From positions 1,054,001 to 1,118,000 of the forward strand of contig JAHWDD010000009.1 in the NCBI GenBank assembly GCA_023897205.1: a stretch of DNA of 64,000 nucleotides. The letters run 5' to 3'. Under the pieces are notes generated by a model. That model had not been told where the DNA came from, did not search any database, and saw only the letters and a list, made by a program, of their open reading frames with translations. Each line of letters begins with the position of its first letter. Position 1 is the stretch's first letter. Both the position numbers and the translations under genes were made by a program. Below, piece by piece: positions 1-12,236 of the stretch. Source of the DNA: Exophiala sp. HKRS030. Lineage: Eukaryota > Ascomycota > Eurotiomycetes > Chaetothyriales > Herpotrichiellaceae.

Positions 1-1365
1 GATGTCTACGCGAATCGAGTCAATCATACACTGCTTCCAAAAGACGAGAAGTTTTACCACCCTCCTCCAGGAGGAGCTCACAGTATCCTCACAGCGCCCC
101 ATGAAGCTCATTCTCGCATCCGTCGCCTTCTTTCACATGCATTTTCGGAAAAGGCTCTGCGAGATCAGGAATCCTTGATCAAGGTTTACGTGGACCTGCT
201 CGTCCAGCGTCTTCACGAGGAATCGAATTCGAAATCTGCCTCTCTCGATATGGTATCCTGGTACAATTGGACCACTTTCGACATCTTCGGCGATCTCATG
301 TTCGCGGAACCTTTCGGATGCCTTGACTCAGCCTCGTATCATCCTTGGGTCGACCTCCTATTCAAGAGCATCAAGGCACAGACGCTCGCCAATGCTGCCG
401 CGCACCTTGGTATACTGCCACTGCTCAGAAGATTTCCCCCAAAACGTTTGGTGGAGACCAGACTGAAACACATGTCTATGACAACAGAGAAGGTCACCAA
501 GCGGTTGGACTTAAAGACTGACCGAGCGGACTTTATGGGTTTCATTCTGAAGCACAATGACGATGAGTTCGCCATGAGCCTCCCAGAGATCAAATCGACC
601 TCCTTTGGCATCATAATTGCCGGATCTGAAACCACTGCCACCCTCCTTTCCGGCACGACATACTACCTCCTTAAGAATCCTGAGAAATTGGCGAAATTGA
701 CCAAAGAAGTCCGAGAGGCTTTCCACTCCGAAGATGAAATCAACCTCACCTCCGTCAATGGCCTCACGTACATGCTTGCAGTATTAGACGAGGGCCTTCG
801 AATGTATCCACCGGTGCCTGTCGGCCTCCCGCGCCGAGTGCCCGAATCCGGCGAGACTATCGTGGGAAACTTCGTTCCCCCCAACGTATGCTCTAACTCT
901 CTGCAACAAACGGGATATGTCTTTTCTAACAGAGTAACATCGATAGACCGTTGTATCGGTAAACCATTGGGCAGCTTACCGTTCACCACGAAACTTTTCG
1001 CAGCCAGAGTCCTTCATTCCCGAAAGATGGCTTGACGACACGGACTTCTCTGACAACAAGCGGGTATTCCAGCCGTTCAGCACAGGCCCGCGGGCTTGCA
1101 TAGGCCGAAAGTAAGCTTGCCTCTCGCCCCCTCGGAAATCCAGACAAGTGACAAAGAAAATTCTAGCTTGGCCTATGTTGAGATGAAACTTATCTTGGCC
1201 CGTATCGTTTGGAACTTTGACATGGAGATTGACGCCACAAGTAACGACTGGGCTAACCAGAAGATGTTCATCCTATGGGATAAACCTCCTCTTTTGGTCC
1301 GTATGACCTCGAGGCCAGACCTGCAGACACTGAAATATCGCTCGAAGAACAGTGAAAAAGTATGA
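1..1365 (+). CDS. Cytochrome P450 (5' end outside window)
   Basis: Haem-thiolate monooxygenase; the substrate is not known, but hydroxylation of a small lipophilic compound at the ER membrane is usual. Exons 1-885, 947-1110 and 1167-1365 join in frame to 415 residues with no start codon. By alignment with the related P450 at 13298-14969, about 100 N-terminal residues (membrane anchor, proline-rich hinge) are missing off the left edge. Visible motifs are the I-helix AGSETTA (nt 619-639), the K-helix EGLR, PERW, and the haem loop FSTGPRACIG with its cysteine ligand just before the last intron. The sequence resembles the fungal isotrichodermin C-15 hydroxylase/benzoate hydroxylase group. Both internal introns sit exactly where they do in the second P450, so the two are paralogues. 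The gene converges on the regulator at 1573-4531. Confidence 0.9.
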
Positions 1366-1572
1366 AGGAATGTGGTGTCTCTGCTACACGAAACAGGTGG
1401 CAGCTACGATGAATCTGCCAATACCAGAGCTAAGACGCTGTTTATGTATGTCCTCATTTGCTGGCGATATGTAGGTGAGTTGGCGAAGAATATTTTGATG
1501 ACGTGTGGCAAGAACATTGAAAACTCTATAAACTGTTTAAAGTATATCATTTCGTCCAGTTAAACCAATTGT

Positions 1573-4531
1573 TCACATCCAATTCACGCTTTTGCGATAG
1601 TCCGACATTGAGGGATGTCGATTGGGTGGTGGACGAGAGGGCCAATAAGGTATTGGCGACACAGGGCCTTCCACAACCTGATCTGAAGGAGCTGCGATAA
1701 TACCGTTCAACGTATCAACCCCGGAATGGCGCCCGGTTAGGTGGGGAGTGTCACTCGAGTCGAGGGAGGGTATAGGAGCGGGCACTATGTTGGCGTCATC
1801 ATCTAATATGGCAACGTCCGGCCCATTATCTTGGCTGAGTATGTCGTTGGATATGTGGTCGACGTTGAGAAAATCGTCGTCGAAAAACAGTGGGTCAGTG
1901 AGATTCAAGCCGCCCATATCTGTTGGCCATTTTGTGCCCATAGTAGGAAAGGTGCCCAAGCTCCAGTTGTTGGACGTCACGACCGAATCAAGCCCAAACC
2001 CGGGATCTCGATCCATAGTGGGCGCCCTGTAATACCTCTTGGTAGTGTTGGAGGTGCTTGTGTTGATCGGCCCGTGGCGGGGGTGCCTGGGGCTTGAGCC
2101 TTGGACGCGCTGTCTATGTGCTTGCGGCGGTTGTACGTCGTCCTGCGAAAACGTGCTCTTCCGCTTCAGAGACGTGGGCGAGCCTCGAATTTGACTCATT
2201 TGGGAAGTTTGTGGTCCTGAAAAGAGCAATTTTGGCCCTTCAGCCCAGCCAGGGTCTTCGAAAATCTTGTCCAGAACATTGGCCATCCTGTCTGCGGCCT
2301 TGTAGATGGAACCCATGCTCCTCATAGCATCTCTCATGGCCTGGAGATAACGAAGTGGGACAGTACGCTCAGCGGGGTCCTGTAAGCTCGCTATACCTGC
2401 AATCAGGGCTGTTGCCGCCGTCCCAGCGTGATCCAGGCCAGTGATGAACATCTGGCTACCCTGAAATCTGGAGTAATAATACTTGAAGATCCTCGCGAGC
2501 CGGATCGAGTTGTCAAAACACACTTTGCGCGACAGAATGGAGAGCTCGTTGATCTCGGGATACGGAGGTGCATCATCTGACGAAGGCACTCTACTTGCTT
2601 CCGGGTGGCCATAATTGGCGAACGGCCGATGTAGCAGAATCAAAAGTGCATAAAACTGTTGACTGTATCATCGAAAGTATCAGCAGCTAGTGCTGTAATT
2701 TAGAATGGCGGGGGGTAAGGCCAAGGGAGAAAAGCTCAAAGGGAGTTCTGACTCACTGTAACAAAAGGAAACCCGCAGGCGCGTTCTGAATATTTACCGG
2801 TCTCCACTTGAGATGATCCGGAAGGTTTGAATACCACTCGTTGAGTTTTCGATCCAACGCAGCCATCGCGAGGTAAGCCTTCACATCTATCCGGAAAGCA
2901 CCAACCTCGAAGATTTCGGTCATCCGCCTGGCGAACTCCATTAACTGGAGCAAATACCGATATATTTCCCCATCAAGCGAGTCGAGAGCTTCCGCCATGA
3001 GTTCCATACTGCGTGACAGCTGGTTGCTTCCTAGATCAGAGCCCTTGATCACCGTCGGGCGACCCAGGAATAAAGCCCAGTACCTACGCATATCAGTGAC
3101 TATTTCGAACCCAGGTCCGAAACCGTGCTTACGTATCGTAGGTGACACATGCCCAGAGCACCATATGTCGCACTTGCACGGTGACCTTGGGCAGGTCGAT
3201 CATCGTGCAGTCAAGGTTTAGTCCTACGTCAATCGCCAGCCGACATGCCATACCTGCAGGAAGAAAGTGTCAGATGACGGAAAGCATGGTCATGTGGTTC
3301 CCACATGCATGAATGGGATTACGCATATCAAGTTGCAATCCGAGACCTCGGGATACACTCACCAGAGTACATCCATCCACTGCTGTCCCTTCCGGTAGCA
3401 TTCTCCAAATCTCCTAGAATCAGCAAGGCCTGGATACTGGGCAGGCCCCCAGGCGACGAAAGTTCGAAATCGACCAAGCGCCGGGCTTCCCTCTGGATTT
3501 TGGTCTCCTTGCCCGATCCTAGGAGATCGCTGACTAGGGGCAGACTAGTATCAGCGAAGCGCATCCCCATGGCGAGGAGGGTAAGGTGTAGGAAGGCGCT
3601 GTAATGAGTATTCTGTCTTTGCCTCATGTCGTTCAAGAATGCTTCTTTGTGGACAACGAACAGAACGCTATTGTAGTATGTCCAGTACAGGTCCAGAAGA
3701 TAGTCTTGCGTCTGTTGAGGAATGTCTCTTAGCGCAAAGAGACCATATCTCTCCTGGTCCCGACACTCCAGAGAGCGAGGCCAGGTGCTCATGGCGGAGT
3801 AGATATGGAAGTTAGTAGTCGGTCCAAAGTATCGGAGCCTTCCAGTCAAGTCATCGTAGGTCCAGTGACCCTGAGTGGAAAGTATATGGGCCAGAATTCC
3901 ATCACTAGATGCCGTTGAAAGTGGGCTACCGCTGGAACACACAGATTGCACGCGAGGATGCTGCATCTCGTCGGATTCAAATGTTACGCTTTCAGTAGGA
4001 ACAATGTGTGCGTCAGGGGCGAACCCAGTCTCGACTGCCTCACTATTCTCGGTCGTCGAAGGCGGGGTCCTTTGTGCCGTTCCTTTCAGCTGATTCTGCT
4101 CGTTTGATCCGTTCGATTTGAGATTCCGGTCGGCAGTTGGTTGTTGTAAGCCTTGTTTGCGCAGCAGATCCTCTAGGGTCTTCATGCGATCTGCAAGTGA
4201 TTCCATATGGGCTTTTATAACCGGCCTTGGAGTTGATTAGTTACACTGGCACTGGCAATTTTGAGAAGTCACAACCTTCTTCGTCGGTCATCTTGTATGA
4301 TACACGCCGTGTCGTTTGCTCGACAGTGGTCGCAGGCAGTGGCTCCCTCTTGTATCACACACTAATCCAGGCATGGTTATGAGCTGACGGTGACCATATG
4401 AATGCTGGACTTACCCTGCTTCTGCGAGCACGGCATGCTGCACAAGCCACTGAAGTTCGAGACCGCTGCCTGGGTCGTCCACCATTGTTGTCGCTGGCGT
4501 TCCTGTTCTCTGAAGGTGGGGGCGCGGGCAT
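1573..4531 (-). CDS. Zn2Cys6 transcription factor with fungal_trans domain
   Basis: Nuclear DNA-binding regulator, probably of the adjoining oxidative genes (inferred from position). Six exons: 4531-4415, 4361-4276, 4225-3363, 3253-3133, 3083-2757 and 2662-1573, giving 867 residues. The zinc cluster is split by intron 1 and only appears after splicing: cysteines spaced C-x2-C-x6-C-x8-C-x2-C-x6-C at about residues 30-57, followed by a basic stretch (DDRRRR) and a short heptad linker (MESLADRMKTLEDLL). The middle-homology region has the typical regulatory-domain features, including an MACRLAIDVGLN segment and an LLILLHRPF segment. The C-terminus is low-complexity and acidic (DDDANIVPAP). Intron 2 has an unusual gttgtg donor, chosen because it restores the frame and the expected linker. 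It is convergent with the P450 at 1-1365. Confidence 0.88.
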
Positions 4532-5153
4532 CTTGGATATTTCATTCGGATTAAAATCATCTACAATCAGGTGCCTGAGTTGCTTCTGCGGTGATCAGAA
4601 ATCATTCAGCACAGAGCGTCAGCTCAAGCAGTCGAGCTTTCGAAGATTCCGAAATCGTGAGGCGAAGATTTTGCTCCAGGTTGGGGAACCCCGCGTATGG
4701 GGTACGACTGCGCCTCGATCCTCATGAGGAACTTAGTCAGTGCTGGTGCTGTTGAAGGGACGTTTTTGATTGCGTGGAAGTAACTGACTCATGCGAATCT
4801 GGGGCCGGGTCCACTTTGTGAGATGGGAGCAACGCCAAAAAGCTCTACCACATTGGACCAGAACCGGCTAAGAGGACTGACTACTCCGTAGCCTCGGAAA
4901 GACTAAGACTGCCCAAGCCGCCAGGGCCCCAGATTGAGCTGTTACTTCGCTAAATGGAAACCTTTATCCGCCCCACGCGTACGTGAATGGCGATAACGAC
5001 TGGTCAAAGTTACGACACCGAGACGAAGCTTGTTGGGACATTATTATCTGCACAAAACCTGATCATAATTTTCACAAAGCTGAGCGCTCATGCTAAGGAA
5101 AGGAGTTGGCCACGGAGGGCAGAGGGCAGAGTCATGTCCATAATGGACAAGAA
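4532..5153. other. Intergenic, 622 nt, upstream of the regulator
   Basis: This is the 5' flank of the Zn2Cys6 gene and the 3' flank of the PRISE-type reductase. No gene is supported. It holds one copy of the nonamer TACTCCGTA (4882-4890) discussed in the findings. Confidence 0.5.
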
Positions 5154-6529
5154 TCAAGGAATCGCCTTGTTTTGTCGGAGACGGTCAAACACTGTCCACC
5201 AGGTTTGTCGAAGGTCTGAAGTTTCGTGGAATCCAGCATTTCGGCTCTTGGTGAGGTCCAGCGCCCGATCAAAACAGAGCTCTGACATAATATGCTGTTG
5301 GTAGTGTCCTTTACCTTCGTTTAACTCATTGTGTATTAGATTATTTCTCAGCCTGTTCTTCCTGACGAGTTCACTCCACGCTGAGAGATTCGACTTGAGG
5401 TAGTATCGTGGCTGAAGATAGTTCTCCACCGGCGGTGTGCCCTTGAGCCCAAACCATTCGCAAATAACTGGCCAGCGCTGGGCCCAGGTCGTTGCTGTAT
5501 CGCTGTCGGCGATATTGAAGGACTCGCCTCCGGTTCTTTTTGGGTGCAGTGACGCCCAAATGCTGAACTTTGCCACGATATCCTGGGAGCTGTCGTTAGA
5601 TTTGGTGTTCCAAGCTTCCCATGAACCCGGAAAGGAACAGTCTTGGCCTGCTCCCTCGACTGCAGCAAAGAGGCTTAGATAAACGGCGAGTGTCTGCGCG
5701 AGGCAATATGTATTACCATTAGGTACAAACCCAGGCTACAGTTGTGGTAAGTCACTCTCATTCTTCTGGAAGATTCAAGCTCACGAGGATTCCACATACA
5801 ATCACATCCGGGCGGACATCACACCATGTCCATTTGCGTCCTTGGGACAGAGACCTCAAGCGGTCAAGAAGATGGTAGTAGAACATCTGTGCTGCATAAG
5901 GCTGAGGGATGCGGGGCAACGACTCCTTCAGAGGCAATTCGCCCGAGAAAGGAAACAAATCTTTGCCCAAGTGAACTCCGTAGGCCTCTTGAGGAGTCAG
6001 AATATCATCGATGCTCAAGATATGGAACAGTCTTTATTTGGACTAACCTTGGTACCGCTAGGAAGAACAACGAACAAAAGTTTTTCCGAAAGCCTGTCAA
6101 CTGCATTGATTGTCCGCTCTAGCATCCGAGTGTTGACCGTGCTTTCGATATTGGGGTCCGTAGAGTGGCGATACGCTGCAACCTGGTATTAGCCAATATG
6201 CGATGTGGGACGTGACTGTCCTACAAACCGTAGAAGTAAATGTCCGTCACATCTTCGATGTCTCTTATCTTGCTCTTCATCTGGCTCTCAAGCTCTTCCT
6301 GGCTAGCACTATTGAGGTCCACGCCACTGACCAGTCTGAGACTGTCGTTGATTGGCCACAAAGTGTCTTGGAAGATAATCGGTCTGTTTGTGACGGCGCT
6401 GACCTTAGAGAATATTCCCTTCTGAGGGTAGCCCCGGAGTAGTTGATTCACGATCGCCCATCCAGTGATGCCTGAGGCCCCTAAAACCAAGGCGTGACGG
6501 CCTTTTGACCCTGACATTCTGTCCAACAC
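5154..6529 (-). CDS. PRISE-type NAD(P)-dependent reductase (extended SDR, progesterone 5-beta-reductase-like)
   Basis: Predicted soluble NAD(P)H-dependent reductase of the extended SDR/PRISE family, which reduces activated enones or carbonyls. Exons 6529-6229, 6175-6048, 5985-5800 and 5735-5154 give 398 residues, or 394 if the second ATG at 6517 is used, which I favour because it places the Rossmann strand as usual. The nucleotide-binding motif GASGITG lies near the N-terminus. The family's TKAYGVHLG segment is formed across intron 2, the FYYHLLDRL tyrosine segment follows, and RPDVIPGFVPN is formed across intron 3. Length matches the family (about 380-400). It reads in the same direction as the BVMO at 7033-9394. 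A role in reducing an enone intermediate is inference. Confidence 0.85.
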
Positions 6530-7032
6530 GGCCCTCGAGGAAAGTCGAGGAATGTGGTAAGCCGGTCGTTACAGAAGTTGAAGCAACTGGGGAAGGGACT
6601 GACAGTGATAATCAGGTGCTTTTGGAAGATATACCAGAACATGGCAGCGCGAAATTCAACCTGTCACCCTCGGAAAGTCTGGACTGTAGGTATTCTTGTC
6701 AGTAGCTTCGGACCCATGCCTACGACGCAATGGACCTAGTCGAACAGCCTACTCTTAGCCTATGAAGAAGGTCCAGCCAGGTGTATTTGCGTCGGGAATG
6801 AAATTTGAACATGACAAGCATTTCAAAGTAAGTGGCTTCGGATATGTCAGAGATCCCGTTCGTAGAGCCGTAGGCACCCACTGGTTCATCACGACAATGA
6901 GGACTATTTGTAGGTCAAGAGTCAGATAACATCATGGAGGCATTGAAATCATCCCGGCCTCATAATTCATTTTACCCTTCTCAACTGTGAATTGTAGATT
7001 ACGTCTAGTCATGGCTCTTCCTCGCCGCCTGT
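6530..7032. other. Intergenic, 503 nt
   Basis: Promoter side of the PRISE-type reductase and downstream flank of the flavin monooxygenase, both on the minus strand. No coding sequence or repeat is supported here. Confidence 0.5.
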
Positions 7033-9394
7033 TTATACCACATAATCTCTCTGTTTGTCAAGTCCGTCCACCAACCCCATATACCATGTGATGTCTTTGC
7101 CATTCACATCCCGCTGAGTGAAGCCGTTACCTAGCCAATTCCAGCGATTCGTGCTTCTGTAGGTGATATCGAAGTCTTCGGGCCGAAGAGAAGAGATGAG
7201 CTCCATGCTGTAAGGTGATTAGGACAGCTACTTTTCCCATTATACTGACAGTTCACCTACTATTGTGCTCTTGTACCACAATACAACATGACCTTGCCGT
7301 CTATCTTTCCACCTTTCATCTGTGAAGAGAATTAAGAAGTCAACACAATAGCTATGAAAAATAAATGAGGTACGAACATGATTCGTAACGAAAGTGCCAG
7401 GTATAAAGGCAACAAGGATTTAGCTTACCCAACTCCGACATGGCTCGCTCCAAACCATACGTTTGTGCCACAGGTCAGCATGCTCTCCGTACTCGTCCAC
7501 CACCTTCCTCTTGGGTGTGAAACTCTTGAGTCTCTGAAGCTGCATTTTCTCGATCCACTGAATATGATATCTCGACATGAATTCAATCATAGGAAGAACG
7601 CTGCCTTGGCCTATCATCCCGCCCCTGTCAGCGCTCTGACTAGAGCCATTTCGAAACGCGTAAAATCTAGGCTGACTTACCGGTGGGACCATATGGCCCA
7701 TAGAAAGTCAGGTAGTTCGGCATCTCGGGGGCCGCAACCCCAAGATATCCCAACGGCTTCTCCGCGTATATATCCTGGAGATTCTTTCCATTCGCAATGA
7801 TGGGGAACCGGGGAACCCAAGTCGTGTCGAATCCTGTTGCGAAGATGATTGCATCAACTTGCTGCTCATTACCTTCAGGGTCCATGAAGCCTTTCTCTGT
7901 AAGCTCCGTCAAGGCTTCAGCCAAATAGATTTTGACGTTGTTCGAAATCAAAGCTTCGAGGTAGCCGTTGCCGGGTCTAGTAAATCTGGGTAAGTATATC
8001 GCACAAGCTGTTGTTAAGAAATGTAGTACAGCTCACGTTGGTCGACGACATCCTACTGGAAAGGTCTTCGGTATCAAGGTCTCAATTAGGTCCGGCCGCG
8101 ATGATAGCTTTCGCTTCATGTCAGATAATGCGAACTGGACATTTTTGTTAACAATACACCCGTTAAGGAATTGACATAGTTCTCACTTTGTTCGCTGCCT
8201 CTAGCGCTGGAGTGTTTTTATGCACTAGCATAAAGTCGCTCATCTCATACTCGATAGCCTTGCGATATTTCAGATACCAGGCAGGGTCTCCAGAGAACTT
8301 CTTTTTCATTTCGTTAGAGTCTGGAGTGTGTTTGATTAGCGCAGAGACCAGTTCGTGTGCTCAGTTAGCTACGCACATTCAAAGTTTCCTCCATTTGGCC
8401 CTGCATGTGCCTGGGCATAGCCGGCCGTCATCCAAGTTGGAGTCCTGATCCAGGTATACAGTTTTTCAATCTCAGGTTGTAAATTAGTGATTAGTTGAAT
8501 TCCACTGGACCCAGTTCCCACGACAGCAACACGCTTTCCTTTCAGATCGAGATCGCGAGGGTATGCTGCAGTGTGCGCCTTTGTGCCTTGAAAGCGATCA
8601 ATACCTTTCACGTCAGGCCATTTCCAGTAGCTAGAACAAGAATTGTTAGATATCTGCGGACCATTTATATGCCGGGAACGATGTAATCCTCACTTCAATA
8701 TACCCCCAGCGTTGATGAAGACGTCACAATGATCCTTAAAGGACCTTCCGTGGGTAACATCAGTTACATCGACCGTCCATTGACCGGCGTCTTCATCCCA
8801 TTCAGCCTTATCTACGGTGTGCTGGAGCTTGAAATACTTTCTTAGTCCATACTTATGAGTGATGTCAACGAAGTATTGTAGGATCTCGGGCGCCTAGACT
8901 CATAGTTAGAGGAAACAAAGGGTGATATTCCCGTTCGGTATCTTGGTTTGTATCATACTTCAGAATAGTATTTCGACCAAACCTTTGGCTCCCACGTGAA
9001 CTGATAGGTCACGCTTGGGATGTCACAAGCGCAGCCACTTAAGACCTCGTCAGACGGGGCTAGGCCTAGTGTCGAGGAGCAATGTCCTGACTATTACTCA
9101 CGGATAGACATTTTCCACCCAAGTCCCCCCAACCTCATGATTCTTATCGTATATTGTAAGCTCAACATTTTCAAGTACATCTTGCGCAAACTTCGCAAAA
9201 TTAACGCCTGCAGCTCCAGCTCCGACGACGATCACACGGAGGGGTCTCTTAACTCCTGAGGGAGTTTCATCGATTTGATAGCCGGTGTCCGATGTGTTCA
9301 CCCAGCCGTAGAGATTTGGTCGCAACCGGGAGGGAGGGTCGAAGTCGTAAGGTGGCGTGGAATCTGACATAGAAGACTCTTGTATAGACCCCAT
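7033..9394 (-). CDS. Flavin-binding monooxygenase, Baeyer-Villiger type (BVMO 1)
   Basis: Predicted FAD/NADPH enzyme inserting oxygen next to a ketone carbonyl. Ten exons: 9394-9102, 9037-8959, 8893-8694, 8630-8377, 8320-8187, 8134-8037, 7976-7681, 7610-7429, 7319-7261 and 7207-7033; they sum to 1770 nt and one frame of 589 residues. The FAD motif GAGAAG is at residues 58-63, followed by EVGGTW and the YPGCACDIPS segment built across intron 1. The second nucleotide-binding motif is GTGSSGIQ. The BVMO fingerprint region reads FQGTKAHTAAYP, where the usual tryptophan is tyrosine. A fungal-type C-terminus ends WYMGLVDGLDKQRDYVV. It is transcribed divergently from the cyclase at 9834, suggesting co-expression. 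Some acceptor choices (cttaag, gatgatag) rest on frame and family similarity. Confidence 0.87.
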
Positions 9395-9833
9395 GCTTGC
9401 GGTTGCTGCTAGAGATGTGTATAAACGTGAATACGGAAGAAAATTGGGAATAAGAGCGTTATGCTATTTGTATTTCGTGTTTGAGTTCCAGGAACAAATA
9501 CGCGCATTTAAAGGACATGATGGAAATCAATCGCATCCCTGAGCTCAAAGTGGATCTTAGTGACCATGGCCGCACTCGCATGGTGCAAGGGCAGTAGCAC
9601 GCCTTGTGGTCTATGGATACGCCGATACAGTGACCGGAGAAGGAAACCAGTTTTGCCTATGTAGCCGCCTATGTCCGGCCTATGGCGCGAGGGCTCCACA
9701 ATGCCGCCCCACCACTATTCTGCGGCGAGGGGAGGACTCGGCCTCGGTCAATTCCTTGACAGGGTCCTTCCCTTGTTCAGCAGGTTGTATTCCCTCTGAG
9801 ATGGTGTAGTACCGTCGTTTCAGTCGTGAATCA
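9395..9833. promoter_or_regulatory. Divergent promoter, BVMO 1 / cyclase
   Basis: 439 nt separate two start codons facing away from each other. The interval has no supported gene and probably drives both. CCGG-containing half-sites occur (for example near 9635 and 9677) but no clear inverted repeat was found. Confidence 0.5.
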
Positions 9834-11058
9834 ATGGCCTCGTACGTCGAACCAAGAATCCCTCAGTTTGCAGACCTTCCTCTGCAAAAATCACATCCTC
9901 CATATTCGGCATGGGGCGTCTGGGGAGAGGCTGACCAGCTTGGATGTCTGAATCATCTAACCCCAGATGTGGTGCTGAATGCAGCTCGTGAGATCCGCAC
10001 AGGCAAGACTGTTGGCCTCAGCTGGGAGCTCAACCAAATGCGGATCCCACCCTGGTACAGGATCAAGCTGCAGCACAAGTTGATTAGCCTCGCTGACTGT
10101 ATCAATGTTCGTTGGAATGCTCAAATTCAAATAGTAACTGATCTAACAAGCCTTTGTTCCACAGGACGACGAGGTGCATTTCAACACGCAGTCGAGCTCG
10201 CAGTGGGATGGCTTTCGGCACTGGTGCTTTTCAGATGGCCGCTTTTACAACGGTATCACGCAGGAGGAAGTTAGGTCGGGGAAATCATCACGCCTTGGTA
10301 TTCACGGTAGGTATGAACATCACTTGCGCTGAAACGTGGTACAACTCTGACGAGCAAGCTAGAATGGACAAAGAAAGGTATCGTAGGGAGGGGAGTGCTC
10401 ATAGATTATTATGCGTACGCCAAAGAGCGAGGCATTCAATATGATCCTTGGAGCTTTCACAAAATTTCGCTATCGACTATTCGATCCATTGCCGAAGAGA
10501 AAAACATTGAGTTCCAGCCAGGGGATATCCTTTTTCTTCGGACAGGTGAGTGTGATAGCCATGATGATGGTAGCTTTGATAATCTCTAACGGGCATAATG
10601 CTTTAACAGGCTACATCAAGCGGTACGAAGCCACGTCGGACGAGGATTTGGAACGAATTATGAAGAGCCCCGAGACTAGATACCCAGGCATGGAAGGCTC
10701 AGTCGAAAGTCTGGAATGGCTTTGGAACTCTCGTTTCGCGGCCGTCGCCGGGGATGGTCCTGGCTTCGAGGCTTGGTGTAGGTTTTCTAGGCCCTGCTTG
10801 TATCTCAGTCAGTGCACACTGACTCTTCTCCTAGGTGGAGGCGCAGGCGAAGTAGGAGAGTCTGCTGGAGATGAGTTCTACAGAATGCACGAAACACTTC
10901 TCTCGGGTTTCGGCATGCCCATAGGAGAGCTTTTCGACCTGGAAGAGCTAGCGCGGCTCTGCAGTGAGCATTCACGATGGACTTTCTTTGTCACAAGTCA
11001 GCCATTGAAAGTTGTTGGAGGTGTCGGGAGCCCACCAAATGCAATTGCAATTTTTTAA
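9834..11058 (+). CDS. Cyclase-family protein (PF04199-like, kynurenine formamidase fold)
   Basis: Member of the metal-dependent cyclase/hydrolase family that includes kynurenine formamidase; a lactone or amide hydrolysis role is plausible. Exons 9834-10106, 10165-10306, 10363-10545 and 10610-10777, with a last exon 10835-11058. The final 57-nt intron (10778-10834) has good splice sites but is a multiple of three and open, so retention also gives a protein. The family landmarks are present: WGEADQLGCLNHLTP near the N-terminus, SSQWDGFRHW around the expected metal/substrate site, a GYIKRYE segment, GFGMPIGELFDLEEL, and the C-terminal TSQPLKVVGGVGSPPNA. Length is about 310-330 residues, normal for the fungal group. 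It shares a promoter with BVMO 1, so opening a BVMO-made lactone is an attractive but unproven role. Confidence 0.85.
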
Positions 11059-11394
11059 GGTATTGAACAGTCTGATATATCATGGCAATCGACAAGCGAA
11101 TAAGCTCTGGTCCTTGCAAAAAACAAGATGACGCTCAGAATAACTACAGGGAGTCTACTTTAGACTGTGTCTCGTGAAGACCGTGCTAGTCGAAAGACAA
11201 ATGTTGACCCCAAGCAAATCAAGCACCAATACTTACGACGACTTTCCGATCTATCTGAACCAAAAGTGGTTTGTAGTGGCCTGAATTCCTATCTCTGACT
11301 AGCTCCGCAATATCGATCTTGCTTGATGCGCCGAAGCACCTAGTGTGTTGGGCTTTGAGCGTTGAAACTTAACTCTCGTGATGCAGATGTATCT
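11059..11394. other. Intergenic, 336 nt, between convergent genes
   Basis: Tail-to-tail space between the cyclase and SDR 1. It should contain both 3' ends. No gene is supported. Confidence 0.45.
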
Positions 11395-12236
11395 TCATTG
11401 GAATCCTCCATCAATACTAATGACCTGTACAATGTGTAAGTCGGATTGAGCAGAGGAGTCAGATTGTAAACAATACCGATGAGGTGATGTACCGGGCTTC
11501 ATCACTTAATAAGAAAGTAATGACCCGCGCGACGTCTGAAGGCACGGCAATGCGACCTAGTGGAATTCGGGGGGCGAAAGTCTCTGTCAGGTCATCCTTC
11601 GAACCCATGCTACTTGATAGCTCTGTGTAGAGAATGCCACTGAAGAAGAATCAGCAAACCACGTATTTGTTCTCGGGGGAATACTTACGGAGCGACCGCA
11701 TTTACCCTGATATTGCGTTTGCCAACTTCCTGCCCAACACTCTTCGTGAAACCGATCACTCCCCATTTGCTGGCAGAGTAGGACGAGAAGGAAGGTATCC
11801 CTTGCAGGCCAGCTACACTGGAAGCATTCACAATTGAACCAGAATCTTTCATATAACGCAGCTCGGAGATAACCGAGTTTTTCACGCCATCAAGGTTCAC
11901 CCTCAATAGATCATTCCATTGTTCATCAGTCACAGTGTCAAGCGGATAGACACCCAAAAATCCGGCCATGTTAACAGCTCCATCAAGTCGACCCCATTGC
12001 TTGGCCACGTAGCATATGGCATCGTCAAGTCCCTTGCTATTCTTCACATCGCATTGGATAGAATAGCCCTTACCACCTAGGTTCTTGACTTTCTCTAGAG
12101 TCTCGTCTGGCTTCCTCAAATCGATCAAACCAACTCGAGCCCCCTGTCTGGCTAGATTCAAGGCGACTTCTCGCCCAATACCAGCAGCTGCTCCCGTTAC
12201 CACAAAGCTTCTATCTTGAAGGTCTGAGTAGGACAT
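11395..12236 (-). CDS. Short-chain dehydrogenase/reductase (SDR 1)
   Basis: Classical NAD(P)-dependent SDR, 246 residues, probably interconverting an alcohol and a ketone. Exons 12236-11689, 11639-11477 and 11424-11395 (548, 163 and 30 nt). The cofactor motif TGAAAGIG is at 14-21, the NAG-like motif reads NMAG at 89-92, and the catalytic Ser140, Tyr153 and Lys157 (YSASK) are in place. The C-terminus ends SIDGGFQ. Exon lengths, intron phases and catalytic positions are identical to SDR 4 at 24482-25342, and about 94 of the first 160 residues match by hand count, so these are paralogues. The first intron, in the codon after NAVA, is at the position shared by SDR 2, 3 and 4. Confidence 0.92.

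Noticed and set aside
10778..10834. Last intron of the cyclase gene read as coding
   Set aside because: The 57-nt stretch is open, but homologous proteins lack it and it has gtagg and cctag borders; kept as a probable intron, with retention noted.
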